DNA of 47,168 bases. Source: Gammaproteobacteria bacterium (GTDB lineage: Bacteria; Pseudomonadota; Gammaproteobacteria; Pseudomonadales; Azotimanducaceae). The DNA lies in assembly GCA_003247835.1 (NCBI GenBank), contig QJYB01000033.1, forward strand, positions 1-47,168, in the 5' to 3' direction. Within the stretch, counting starts at the first letter, position 1. Every line of letters begins with the position of its first letter. Positions 34,190 through 42,444 of the stretch are shown here, piece by piece. The position numbers and the translations under genes are program-made. Under the pieces are notes generated by a model, which saw only the letters and a program-made list of their open reading frames with translations, searched no databases and had not been told where the DNA came from.

Positions 34190-35125
34190 TCATTCCTCTG
34201 TCGACTCCAGATCGCTCTGCTCTTCCAGTCGAGAACCCCGCAACATTGCAGTCATGCTGTCGTTGCGTTCGTGGCAGGCATATTCGTAGATCAGACCGTC
34301 AGTTCGGGATAGAGTCTGTCGAGCTGTCCAGGGCGCCGTGAAAACCAGCGAATCATCGACCGTGTATTCGTAAACCAGTTCTTCAGTGCTCTTAAGTACG
34401 AAACGCTCCTGAATCTTCATCCTGCCGCTGGTACCGATCTGAGTGGCGTATTGGCGAAAGCCCGTGGTGTCGATCACGAGCGTATCTCCGTCCCAATGTG
34501 CTCTCGAGTGTCCGTTCCACGCACCGATGTCCGGGACCTCCGATGAATCGAACGACGCTATTCGGGCTTCATGGACCATCTCGCTGAGAATGACGATGTG
34601 ATCCGGTGTCTGAACGATCCTGATGTTGTTGTTGAAGCTGGACGAGGTCAGTGGTACCGCGGATGAAACGATGCATCGTTCCAGAACCGTTCTGTCCTCG
34701 GGATTATCCGTATGAACAGCCATCATCATCTGCCGCCACTTCCCCTGAAGCGTTTTTCCGTATTCAGTTCTTGGCGGGAGGCGACCATCCGGAGGATCGA
34801 CAATCAACGAAGCCCTGAGACCTTCGGTCAGCTCCCGGCCGTGGTCCGTCCAGGGCTCGTCGAATACCCGCTCGCGTCGTGCCTCCTCGCCCGACTCCTC
34901 GAACGCTCGGGCTCCATCGGCGTCGAATTGTGCTGCGTTGCCCAGATTTTCGGGTGCTTCAAGTGGCGTTGCGGTTCGAAAATCCCACACCCCTTCAAAA
35001 TTGGGTTTGCCGCTGTCAGTTCTCGGGAACTCATCTGCCCAGACCGGACGACAGATGAAGGCGATTGCCCCAAACACAAGCGCCCTCACCGCATTTCGTC
35101 GGATTGATGGCGCCATAGAGGTCAT
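34190..35125 (-). CDS. Exported protein of unknown function (WDGDTLVIDT family)
   Basis: The 311-residue protein begins with an N-terminal signal (MTSMAPSIRRNAVRALVFGA...RPVWADEF). After this comes PRTDSGKPNFEGVWDF, a start seen in a large family of uncharacterised exported proteins, and then AHWDGDTLVIDTTGFRQY, its most conserved motif. No catalytic residues can be named. The start is uncertain: ATG 35125 or 35116; the frame opens at TTG 35176, which is not convincing. Codon use is less GC-biased than nearby genes. It lies between the two paralogous one-TM protein genes, on the opposite strand. Confidence 0.75.
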   Translation of the reverse strand: MTSMAPSIRRNAVRALVFGAIAFICRPVWADEFPRTDSGKPNFEGVWDFRTATPLEAPENLGNAAQFDADGARAFEESGEEARRERVFDEPWTDHGRELTEGLRASLIVDPPDGRLPPRTEYGKTLQGKWRQMMMAVHTDNPEDRTVLERCIVSSAVPLTSSSFNNNIRIVQTPDHIVILSEMVHEARIASFDSSEVPDIGAWNGHSRAHWDGDTLVIDTTGFRQYATQIGTSGRMKIQERFVLKSTEELVYEYTVDDSLVFTAPWTARQTLSRTDGLIYEYACHERNDSMTAMLRGSRLEEQSDLESTEE

Positions 35126-35294
35126 CCACCAGGCAGAGTTTTCAATCGTAGCAGGGATCAGGCTGGCATTCGGCAAACGGGGCTGCCGCTGATCGAAGGC
35201 GCTTCGCTACAGCGGGCTATACGTACCTCCGCTCCCGGCTGCCGCAAACCCTGTCGTCTGAGGTAGCCTCTCCGGAGTTGCACGGGGAGACGAG

Positions 35295-35801
35295 ATGGAT
35301 TTTCAAGCAGCGGCCCAGATTCTGGGCAACATCGGCGAGTTCGTCGGCTCGATCGCGGTGGTTGCCACTCTGGCCTACCTCACCGTCCAGGTCCGGCAGG
35401 CGAAACAGGCGTCGAACGACGCGATCCGGCTGGCAAGAGCCGAAGCCGGTCGGGACATGGGTCTCCGGCTGATGGAGAGCGAACACCTGGTCGAGGTGTT
35501 CCGGAAGATAAACGCCGTCGATGGCGGTCCCGGTGCCGCAGCCCGGGCATTCATGGCGAGATACGGTCTGACGGAGGAAGAAGCCGCCCGCTACAGCAAC
35601 TTCCTGTTTTCCCAGACACGGCTCATGGAAATCAGCTTCATCCAGCCGGACGCCTCCAGAGATGCGTCCGGCGATCACACCCGCCTGCAGGGTTTCACTG
35701 ACTCCCCGGGCTTCGGGATCTGGTGGCAGCACCATCGGCAGACGTTCGACGGAACGTTCCGCAGCGCCGTGGATTCGGTGATCCCGCATTCGGCGGTATA
35801 G
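35295..35801 (+). CDS. One-TM small membrane protein (paralogue of the gene at 33626)
   Basis: The 168-residue protein shares its N-terminus with the product at 33626: QILGNIGEFVGSIAVVATL is a single membrane anchor, followed by a basic helix. The remaining 120 residues are soluble, with a C-terminal aromatic stretch (GIWWQHHRQTFDGTF). GGGGAGACG precedes ATG 35295. The two copies have diverged far, so duplication is old or they joined from separate lineages. Function unknown. Confidence 0.8.
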   Translation: MDFQAAAQILGNIGEFVGSIAVVATLAYLTVQVRQAKQASNDAIRLARAEAGRDMGLRLMESEHLVEVFRKINAVDGGPGAAARAFMARYGLTEEEAARYSNFLFSQTRLMEISFIQPDASRDASGDHTRLQGFTDSPGFGIWWQHHRQTFDGTFRSAVDSVIPHSAV

Positions 35802-35835
35802 TCGCGACATCACCCTGAAAGCTCCGGTGCACGCC

Positions 35836-35851
35836 CCAGGTCGCAACCTGG
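35836..35851. repeat. Inverted repeat upstream of the DUF35 gene
   Basis: CCAGGT (35836-35841) and ACCTGG (35846-35851) form a perfect 6-bp inverted repeat around CGCA, a length and shape suited to a dimeric repressor such as TetR/FadR types. No regulator gene is adjacent. Confidence 0.4.
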
Positions 35852-35856
35852 CTGGC

Positions 35857-35888
35857 GACGCAACGGACACAATAGACGCAACGGACAC
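35857..35888 (+). repeat. Two direct repeats of 14 bp before the DUF35 gene
   Basis: GACGCAACGGACAC occurs at 35857-35870 and again at 35875-35888, an 18-bp period. They lie directly before the ribosome site AGGAGG (35895-35900). They may be a protein-binding site or a slippage product in the leader. Confidence 0.7.
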
Positions 35889-35906
35889 GACAACAGGAGG
35901 ACCTCC

Positions 35907-36326
35907 GTGGCCTACAACAAACCGATACCACCCAAGTCGCAGCACACCGCGCCGTTCTGGTCCGGCGCGAAGGCGGGCAAGCTCATGCTGCCGCGTTGCA
36001 CCAACTGCAATCGCGTGCACTGGTATCCACGCCTGATCTGCCCCTTCTGCCACGCCGTGGAGCTGGAGTGGATCGAGGCCAGTGGCCGCGGCCGCATCCA
36101 TACATACGCCGTACAGCACCGCGCCTTCGGCGGCTGGGCCGAGGAGGTTCCCTACGTCACGGCCTTCATCGACCTGGACGAGGGAGACCGGATGATGACC
36201 GTGCTGCGCGGCGTGGATCCCTCGAAGCCCGAGGAGATCCGCATCGGCACGCGGGTACAGGTGGAGTTCGAAGCGGCGGACGAGGAGACCCACATCCCGT
36301 TCTTCCGCGTGGTGGAGGAGGCATAA
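35907..36326 (+). CDS. Zn-ribbon OB-fold protein (DUF35), acyl-CoA associated
   Basis: The 139-residue protein has a rubredoxin-like zinc ribbon (Cys31, Cys34, Cys45, Cys48 in CTNCNRVHWYPRLICPFC) and an OB-fold (YVTAFIDLDEGDRMMTVLRG). DUF35 proteins pair with thiolase-like proteins in acyl-CoA ligation, condensation or retro-aldol cleavage; a well-known case is the ChsH2/Ltp2 pair of sterol side-chain breakdown. It starts at GTG 35907, with AGGAGG six bases upstream. The thiolase-like gene begins one base after its stop, so the two are a clear unit. Confidence 0.92.
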   Translation: MAYNKPIPPKSQHTAPFWSGAKAGKLMLPRCTNCNRVHWYPRLICPFCHAVELEWIEASGRGRIHTYAVQHRAFGGWAEEVPYVTAFIDLDEGDRMMTVLRGVDPSKPEEIRIGTRVQVEFEAADEETHIPFFRVVEEA

Positions 36327-36327
36327 C

Positions 36328-37539
36328 ATGGCCGCGAACCTGAAAAACGCAGCAGCCATCGTCGGCGCCGCCGAGTCCGACGACATCGGTTACCCGGAGG
36401 AGCGGGGCGGCAAGGTGTCTTCGCTCATGCACCACATCCAGGCCATCAAAAACGTCTCCAACTACACGGGTATTCCGATCTCCGACATCCAGGGCATCTT
36501 CTCTGCCGGCTGGTCGAGTCAGCTCGCCGAGCACCTGGGGCTCAAGCCGAGGTACATCGACACTACCTCCGTGGGCGGCTGCTCGTTCCAGATGCACGTG
36601 CACCACGCCATGGCCGCTATCCACGCGGGCATCATCGACATCGCGCTCGTCAGCCACGGTCAGGCCGGCTGGTCCTACCGGGGTGCGGGTGGGCCGCGCG
36701 GCAACATGGCGCCCGGCGAGATCGACCCGTCCGTGGAGATGACCATGCCCTACGGCGTCTTCGGCGCGCCGAGCCAGTACGCCCACGCCATGGTCCGGCA
36801 CATGCACCGCTTCGGCACCACCCCGGAAGACTTCGCGCACATCGCCGTGGTGACCCGCAAGTGGGCCACCCTGAATCCGCGCGCCCTCATGTTCTCGAAG
36901 GACACCAACCCGTTCGGCGGTCCTATCACGGTGCAGGATGTGATGGACGCGCGGCTCATCGCCTGGCCGCTGACGCTCTTTCACTGCTGTATCGTCACCG
37001 ACCACGGCGGTGCGGTGATCGTGGCGCGCCCGGAGATCGCCAGGAGTCTCAGAACCAATCCGGTGTGGATTGCCGGCGCCGGCGAATCCATGGGTCACTC
37101 CAACATGCTGGAGATGGAGGACTTCACGGCCACGTCCGCGGCAAGGTCGTCAGCCACCGCTTACACCATGGCGGGCCTCGGCCCCGAGGACATGGAGATG
37201 GCCATGATCTACGACTCGTTCACCATCACTGCAGCCATCACAGCAGAGATGCTCGGCCTCGCCCCCCGCGGCAAGGGTTACACCCTGTGGAAGGACGGCC
37301 ACGCCGCGCCGGGCGGGAGGCTGCCCATCAACACCAACGGCGGTGGGCTGTCGTTCAACCACTCCGGCATGTACGGCATGCAGCTGCTGGTGGAGGCTTA
37401 TCGCCAGCTGTCGGGTACAGCGGAGGACGGGATCAACGGCATCGCTGGCAAGCAGACGGGTGCTACCACCTGCGTGGTCAACGGCACCGGCGGCACGCTG
37501 TCCACAACCGGCACGCTGGTGCTGACGGCAGAGGCCTGA
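36328..37539 (+). CDS. Thiolase-like (SCP2-type) protein, partner of the DUF35 protein
   Basis: The 403-residue protein shows the thiolase fold: an N-terminal AAAIVGAAESDDIG strand, SVGGCSFQMHVHHAMAAIHAG, and NGGGLSFNHSGMYGMQLLVEAYRQL with the late His. It most resembles the SCP2-type non-condensing group. The Cys in GGCSF falls one position off the nucleophile Cys of the classical CxSG motif in my manual alignment, and the second C-terminal Cys motif is replaced by VVNGTGGTLSTTG. It may therefore cleave or bind acyl-CoA rather than condense. Its start codon directly follows the DUF35 stop; GGAGGAGG is upstream. Confidence 0.88.
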   Translation: MAANLKNAAAIVGAAESDDIGYPEERGGKVSSLMHHIQAIKNVSNYTGIPISDIQGIFSAGWSSQLAEHLGLKPRYIDTTSVGGCSFQMHVHHAMAAIHAGIIDIALVSHGQAGWSYRGAGGPRGNMAPGEIDPSVEMTMPYGVFGAPSQYAHAMVRHMHRFGTTPEDFAHIAVVTRKWATLNPRALMFSKDTNPFGGPITVQDVMDARLIAWPLTLFHCCIVTDHGGAVIVARPEIARSLRTNPVWIAGAGESMGHSNMLEMEDFTATSAARSSATAYTMAGLGPEDMEMAMIYDSFTITAAITAEMLGLAPRGKGYTLWKDGHAAPGGRLPINTNGGGLSFNHSGMYGMQLLVEAYRQLSGTAEDGINGIAGKQTGATTCVVNGTGGTLSTTGTLVLTAEA

Positions 37540-37551
37540 TCTTCGATCAGG
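37535..37551 (+). terminator. Hairpin overlapping the stop codon of the thiolase-like gene
   Basis: CCTGATC (37535-37541), loop TTC and GATCAGG (37545-37551) form a perfect 7-bp stem, which includes the TGA. A near copy, TCATCTTCGATCAGG (37552-37566), follows. No U-tract is present. Confidence 0.4.
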
Positions 37552-37583
37552 TCATCTTCGATCAGGCCCCACCTGTCGGTCAG

Positions 37584-37595
37584 GGCACGCGTGCC
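37584..37595. terminator. Palindrome in the convergent intergenic region
   Basis: GGCACGCGTGCC (37584-37595) is a perfect palindrome followed by TTTAT, between two convergent genes (stops at 37539 and 37597). It may help end transcription, but it has no loop and a short T-run. Confidence 0.3.
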
Positions 37596-37596
37596 T

Positions 37597-39030
37597 TTAT
37601 GGCACGGAGCGGACGATCTCGTTGGCGTAGGCCGACTCGTTACCCTGGCCGTCGAGCGCCGTCATGGTGACGTAGTAGTCCCCGGAGGTGGCATCGAACG
37701 AGTAGCTTGTCGCCGACGGGCTCAACACGTCGATGCTGTTCGTGTAGCTGCGAGTGTCGGGACCGTAGTAGATGCGGAAGCTGTCCAGGTCGGTCAGCGG
37801 TGAGCCGTCCACGTTCTCCGTGGGGGCGACCCAGCTGATGGTGACCTGGCCGATGGCGCTCACCGACACCATCTGCACCGCGGTGCCGCCCACGCCCGTG
37901 CAGGTCATGGTGAACGTCGTGCTGCCGCCGATGGGACCCACTGTCTCCCATCCTTCCGGTGCGCGCGCACCCGACCAGCCGCCCGTCGCCTGACAGGTAT
38001 CCGAATAGGTTGACGTCCAGGAGAGCGTCGTCATGCCGCCCGCCGCAACGGCAGGCTCGGCGCTGGTCAGCGCTACCGAGGGTGCCGGAACCACCGTGAC
38101 CGAGGTGCTGGCACTGGCACTGCCGCCTGCGCCGCTGCAGGTGAGCGAGTAACTGGTGGACGTCTGAATTGCGTTGATCACCTGGGATCCGCTCGCTGCC
38201 AGGCTGCCACCCCAACCGCCGCCGGCCGCACAGCCGTCCGCATCGGTGGCAGACCAGGTCAGGGTAGTGCTGCCACCCACGGCAATCTCGGCGAGCGATG
38301 CCGAGAGCGCGACAGTGGGCGCAGGCACCGGAGTGGGCTCGGGGGCCGGCTCAGGCGCGGGTGCCGGTTGCGGTTCGGTCACTGCCACCATCAGACTCGC
38401 GTCGGTGCTGCCGCCTGCACCGGTGCAGGTAAGCGTGAACGTAGACGTCGCGTCCAGGGGCCCGACGGACTGCGTGCCCGTCGGCCCGAAGCTGCCGCCC
38501 CAGGCGTCACCCGCCGTGCAGCCGTCCGCGTCGGTGGCCGACCAGCTCAGCGTCGTCGACCCGCCGGAGAGCACTTCCGAGTCGGCACTGGTGAACGTCA
38601 GTATCGGAACCGGGGCGGGATCGGGTGCAGGTACCGGGTCGGGTTCCGGCGCGGGCGCGGTTTCCTGGCTGGCGGTGGCGGTGGAGACGTAGACGGTGGA
38701 TTCGACGCCGCCGCCACTCGAAACGCACTTCAGCGTGAAGGCTTTCGGCCCGTCGAGCGGTTGCGTCCAGTAGGCGCCTACCGTGTCGAACTTGCCCGAC
38801 CAGTCACCGGATGCCTGGCAGAACCGGGTGCCGTCCGACGCCCAGCTGAGCTGCACCCGGTCGCCGAGGGCATGCTCGGTGCTGTCGGCGGCGAAGGAAA
38901 GCACCGGCGGCGTGCCGCCGCCGTCGTTGCCTCCCGGGCCCCCGGCCCAGTCCGGTCTGGCGAACGCCTGGCCACTGAAGAAGACGGCCAAGCAGAAAAG
39001 AACGGAAGCGCTCCCGCGGAATCTGAACAT
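37597..39030 (-). CDS. Secreted Ig-like repeat protein with C-terminal fibronectin type III domain
   Basis: The 477-residue protein has a signal peptide (cleaved near SGQAFARPDW). Then come four about 80-residue Ig-like repeats, at roughly residues 42-118, 143-217, 241-315 and 316-395. Each has the pattern GxxTTLSW or QLSW, a first Cys, GGW or AWGG, and TCxGxGG with a second Cys that likely forms a disulfide. Proline-rich linkers (PAPEPDPVPAP...) separate the first three. The last about 80 residues form a fibronectin type III-like domain. It is probably an extracellular or surface protein for binding. No catalytic part is seen. The start ATG 39030 has GAGGG upstream. Confidence 0.86.
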   Translation of the reverse strand: MFRFRGSASVLFCLAVFFSGQAFARPDWAGGPGGNDGGGTPPVLSFAADSTEHALGDRVQLSWASDGTRFCQASGDWSGKFDTVGAYWTQPLDGPKAFTLKCVSSGGGVESTVYVSTATASQETAPAPEPDPVPAPDPAPVPILTFTSADSEVLSGGSTTLSWSATDADGCTAGDAWGGSFGPTGTQSVGPLDATSTFTLTCTGAGGSTDASLMVAVTEPQPAPAPEPAPEPTPVPAPTVALSASLAEIAVGGSTTLTWSATDADGCAAGGGWGGSLAASGSQVINAIQTSTSYSLTCSGAGGSASASTSVTVVPAPSVALTSAEPAVAAGGMTTLSWTSTYSDTCQATGGWSGARAPEGWETVGPIGGSTTFTMTCTGVGGTAVQMVSVSAIGQVTISWVAPTENVDGSPLTDLDSFRIYYGPDTRSYTNSIDVLSPSATSYSFDATSGDYYVTMTALDGQGNESAYANEIVRSVP

Positions 39031-39426
39031 CTGGTCCCTCGATCAACCGGTCGTCCCCAACCGGCTACTACTCGTCGATGGGGAGAAGGTATTCGTCCCC
39101 GCGCGTATCCGCCGCGGTGCTGGTCACAGCCGGGACGGAGATGGATCACAAGTGGGATCAATTTCCCTGTATTTGTAAGAATGTGACGACGGTCCGGATG
39201 TTAGGAACGGCTGGTCGCCGGTACCTGTGGAAAAGCTGTGAATCCCGACCGGAAACTGCCAAAACGGGATAAAATTCCCTCGAAACGTGACAGAGTGCCG
39301 GATCATCCGGCGACCGGATCTTCTAAATTAGTCCGCTTGAGAGAGTTTCGATCATCAGGCTGGGGACCCTGGTCTCCCGCTGCGCGAATCCGCCGTATTC
39401 AGTATCAGCCGTATCAGGAGACTGAA
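39031..39426. other. 396-bp divergent intergenic region, relatively AT-rich
   Basis: It separates the Ig-repeat gene (minus) from the DUF4382 lipoprotein gene (plus). The composition from 39150 to 39340 is notably richer in A/T than the coding sequence. A perfect hairpin, GCCGGA 39297-39302 with TCCGGC 39306-39311, sits there. A TAAAAT near 39270 could be a -10, but I find no convincing -35. I see no coding frame or RNA gene of known type. Confidence 0.5.
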
Positions 39427-40728
39427 ATGATTCCAGCTATCCGATTCCTGCTCGTGACCCTGCTCGCCGGGATGCTCGCCGCCTGCGGCGGCTCCTCCGA
39501 CCCGCAAGGGACCGGCAGCGTCGCCATTCTGCTCGGTGACGGGCCCCTCGACGACGTCGAGGAAGTCAACATCGACATCGACCGCATCGTGCTCATCGGC
39601 GCCGATGGTCAGATCGTGCTCACCGAGGACGCGACGTCAGAGCCCGTGAATCTGCTGACCATGCGCAATGTGACCGAACTGATCGCGGAAGACGATGTGC
39701 CTGCCGGCACGTACAGTAAGATCCGCCTGTACATCCAGTCCCTCGAGATCGTCCGCGCGGGAGAGCCGCACGAGTTGGCCCAGCTGCCCGCCAACGGCAA
39801 GATCGACCTCAATCCTCAGGGACCTTTCGAGATATCCCCCGGCGAGGACATGGTGATCCAGATCGATCTGGACCTGGATCGCTCCGTGCACACGGTGCTC
39901 ACCGGCAACAGCAGCTACCGGTTCCGGCCAGTGGTGTTCATCCAGGTGCTGGACCAGCGGGCCAACCTGCGCCTGACCCATCTCTACGGTCTCATGAACA
40001 ACGTTGCGGCCGATTCCTTCGACCTCTGCGAGACGCTGGCACCCACGCCGACCAACTGCACCAGCGTCAGCGTGCTCGGCGACGCCCTCGTCCTGCCGCC
40101 CATGGGGGTCGACCCGTACGAGCCCATGGACACAGAGCCGGCCCACGCCTTCGGTCACTTCGTGATCGGCGCCAGCGGCGGACTCTCCTTCCGCGCCCTG
40201 GCCGTCGTCTACGGTGGGGAAGACACCGTCGGCCGCATCGACGGTGCGGTGCTCGCCGGCGACGATTCGATCATCGACTCCATCGACGGTCACCCGGTGG
40301 CACCCGTCACCGGCGCACTGCTGCTCGACGGCCTGGGTAATCCCATCGCCGGCGCTGAGGATGGCGACCTGGCCGAGTCCTGGGCTCAGGTGATTCCTGC
40401 CGATCCGTTCCCGCCGAACCCGTTCCCCTCGTTCCTGACCCAGGTCGGTCCGGCGTTCGACGAGGACGTGGTGGAAGGCACGCTCACTGCAGTCGACGGG
40501 CATACGCTGACGGTGCTGACGGACAGCCTCGACGAGGTCTGCGTCGTGCACAACAGCGCCACCCAGATCCAGCAGGTGGATGGCTTCAGCAGTGATGCGG
40601 AAACCCAGATCATCTCGCTGGACGATCTGAGCGCGTTGCCGGGCGACCCGGACATCGCTGCATTCGGCACGTTCGACGGCGGCACCCCGGACTGTCTCGT
40701 CGCCAGCGTCATCGTGGTGGAGACCTGA
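39427..40728 (+). CDS. DUF4382 lipoprotein
   Basis: The 433-residue protein has a lipoprotein signal with lipobox LAAC (Cys20) and a Gly/Ser spacer. The N-terminal half (GTGSVAILLGDGPLDDVEEVNIDIDRI, then GTYSKIRLYI) matches DUF4382, a beta-sandwich domain of unknown role. From about 190 a second, Cys-containing region follows with acidic loops (VEGTLTAVDGHTLTVLT resembles a DUF5666-like strand pattern). ATG 39427 has AGGAG upstream. The sorting signal (Gly-Gly-Ser at +2) fits outer-membrane localisation. Confidence 0.87.
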   Translation: MIPAIRFLLVTLLAGMLAACGGSSDPQGTGSVAILLGDGPLDDVEEVNIDIDRIVLIGADGQIVLTEDATSEPVNLLTMRNVTELIAEDDVPAGTYSKIRLYIQSLEIVRAGEPHELAQLPANGKIDLNPQGPFEISPGEDMVIQIDLDLDRSVHTVLTGNSSYRFRPVVFIQVLDQRANLRLTHLYGLMNNVAADSFDLCETLAPTPTNCTSVSVLGDALVLPPMGVDPYEPMDTEPAHAFGHFVIGASGGLSFRALAVVYGGEDTVGRIDGAVLAGDDSIIDSIDGHPVAPVTGALLLDGLGNPIAGAEDGDLAESWAQVIPADPFPPNPFPSFLTQVGPAFDEDVVEGTLTAVDGHTLTVLTDSLDEVCVVHNSATQIQQVDGFSSDAETQIISLDDLSALPGDPDIAAFGTFDGGTPDCLVASVIVVET

Positions 40729-40745
40729 TCGGATCGACGCGCCGC

Positions 40746-41366
40746 TCAGTCCGCCTCGCGCGCCCAGGCATCCCAGAAGGTGACCTTCCGGGCAGCGAGG
40801 CGGTCGGCCCGCCGCAGCGTAGCGCCCTTGGTGTAGCCCACCGGCAGCATCACGGTGTTCACCACCTGCGGCGGGATGCCGAGCACGCCTGCCACCGCCT
40901 CCTGCCGGCTGGAGAGCAGGGTCGTCCAGGTGGCGCCAAGGCCTCGCGCCCGCAGTGCCAGCATCAGCGACCAGGCCGCGGGCAGCACCGATCCGTAGTA
41001 CGCCACCTGCCGTGGGATCTCGGTGCCCGGTTGCTGCGCCACCGTACACACCAGAATCATGGCCGGTATCTCGTGGAGCCGCTCGACCAGCGCCCGCTGG
41101 GTCGCTTTGATGGCCACACCGCGCGCGAGGGCGAGCTCATCCAGCACCTCACCGTACAGGTCGGCCAGCGCCTGCTTCTTCCGCGCGTCAGTGACCACGA
41201 GAAAGCGCCAGTTCTCTTCACCGAGCCCGGTCGGCGCCTGGGTCGCCAGATCGATGCACTCGAGAATGACCTCCCTGGGTACCGGCCGATCGAAGTCGAG
41301 CCGGCGACGCACCGAGCGGGCCGTGGCGAGCACCGTATCCACACTGCTGAGATCGATCGACGTCAT
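40746..41366 (-). CDS. Nitroreductase family protein
   Basis: The 206-residue protein begins with SVRRRLDFDRPVPREVI, the FMN-binding Arg-rich motif, and has APTGLGEENWRFLVVTD in the next FMN loop and LALRARGLGATWTTLL near residue 140. FMN-dependent nitroreductases reduce nitro groups, quinones or flavins with NAD(P)H as a dimer. The TrmH/BluB subfamilies differ in this loop. The ATG at 41366 has AGGA upstream. Substrate not readable. Confidence 0.93.
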   Translation of the reverse strand: MTSIDLSSVDTVLATARSVRRRLDFDRPVPREVILECIDLATQAPTGLGEENWRFLVVTDARKKQALADLYGEVLDELALARGVAIKATQRALVERLHEIPAMILVCTVAQQPGTEIPRQVAYYGSVLPAAWSLMLALRARGLGATWTTLLSSRQEAVAGVLGIPPQVVNTVMLPVGYTKGATLRRADRLAARKVTFWDAWAREAD

Positions 41367-41444
41367 GATTCCTGCGCGACGCGTTTCCTCCCGTTGCCGC
41401 TGAACGTAGACTGGCGGCTCAGCCGAACCGATTCAAGGACCCTC

Positions 41445-42443
41445 ATGCCACGCTGCCTCAGGATGGCGCCCGTACTCATTCTCCTCTGCGCAGGTTCGTG
41501 TCTGCAGCAGGCCCGGGCGGACGTGGAAGCGGTGGTCGCCGAGATCGATCGCCATGCCACGGCCAGCAACGTCGTCGTCGGCGTCAGCGCGCTGCATCTC
41601 GAGTCCGGCCGACGGATCAGGGTCAACGCGGACGGCCGTTTTCCGCTGGCGAGCACCTACAAGGTCCCCATGGCCGCCTACGCCCTGCATCTGATCGGCA
41701 CCGGGCAGCTGGCGCCGGATGCCATGATAGAGGTCCGGCAGGAGGACAAGGTGATCTCCTCCTCCATCACCCGGCTGTTTCCGCATCCCGGCATTCAGCT
41801 GTCACTGCAGAACCTCATGGAGGCGATGCTCATTCAGAGTGACAACACGGCGACCGACGTGCTGCTGAGAACGGTGGGTGGCGGCGAGGCGGTCACCCGA
41901 TGGCTCCGGGAACAGGGTATCGACGACCTGCGCGTCGACCGTTCCACGGCCGATCTGATCCGGGACTACATGGGCATGCCGCGCAGCGCCCAGTCCATGG
42001 CGGAGCAGTACGAGGCGGCGAGCTTCGAGGCGCTCACGGAGGCGGACTGGATCGGTCTCTATGACGCGCTGCTGGCCGATCCCAGGGATCAGGGCACGCC
42101 GGACGCCATGACCACCCTGCTCGCCGGTCTCTGGCAGGATGCCTGGCTCGACGCGGAGTACGGCGAGGCGCTGCGCGCCATCATGGGCCGCTGCCTGACC
42201 GGCAGCGCCCGACTGTCCGGCCTGATGCCGCGCCAGCAGCTGCCGCTTGCCCATAAAACCGGCTCGCTGGGCGGCACCATCAACGATGCGGGTGTGATCA
42301 CGCTGCCGGACGACCGCGGCACCGTCGTCGTCACCGTGTTCACCCGGAGTCCGTCCACGCTGAACGCGGAGACCGGTGAGCGGGTCATCGCCGAGGTGGG
42401 CCGGACGGTCTACGACTACTTCCTGTTCGCAACGGACGACTGA
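41445..42443 (+). CDS. Class A beta-lactamase-like serine hydrolase without the usual Glu166
   Basis: The 332-residue protein has a signal (cleavage near QQARADVE) and the class A motifs STYK (Ser70, Lys73), SDN (132-134) and KTG (271-273). The omega loop, RLDRWEPELN in TEM, reads RVDRSTADLI at 163-172, so Glu166 and Asn170 are replaced by Thr and Ile in my alignment, followed by an insertion. Without the Glu, deacylation would be slow, so it may be a penicillin-binding or sensing protein or an esterase. A Glu from the insertion (for example in EQYEAASFEALTE) could substitute. AAGGA precedes ATG 41445. The regulator gene begins one base after its stop. Confidence 0.88.
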   Translation: MPRCLRMAPVLILLCAGSCLQQARADVEAVVAEIDRHATASNVVVGVSALHLESGRRIRVNADGRFPLASTYKVPMAAYALHLIGTGQLAPDAMIEVRQEDKVISSSITRLFPHPGIQLSLQNLMEAMLIQSDNTATDVLLRTVGGGEAVTRWLREQGIDDLRVDRSTADLIRDYMGMPRSAQSMAEQYEAASFEALTEADWIGLYDALLADPRDQGTPDAMTTLLAGLWQDAWLDAEYGEALRAIMGRCLTGSARLSGLMPRQQLPLAHKTGSLGGTINDAGVITLPDDRGTVVVTVFTRSPSTLNAETGERVIAEVGRTVYDYFLFATDD

Positions 42444-42444
42444 C

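Noticed and set aside
34105-34341. 78-residue open frame after the first one-TM protein
   Set aside because: Overlaps the end of the exported protein gene on the other strand, and the sequence is Cys/Ser/Arg-rich without structure.
39228-39236. Single DnaA-box-like TGTGGAAAA in the 39-kb intergenic region
   Set aside because: One near-match, no cluster, no dnaA/dnaN/gidA context; not an origin.
39637-41049. 470-residue minus-strand open frame across the DUF4382 and nitroreductase genes
   Set aside because: It spans two real genes on different strands and has shadow-like composition.
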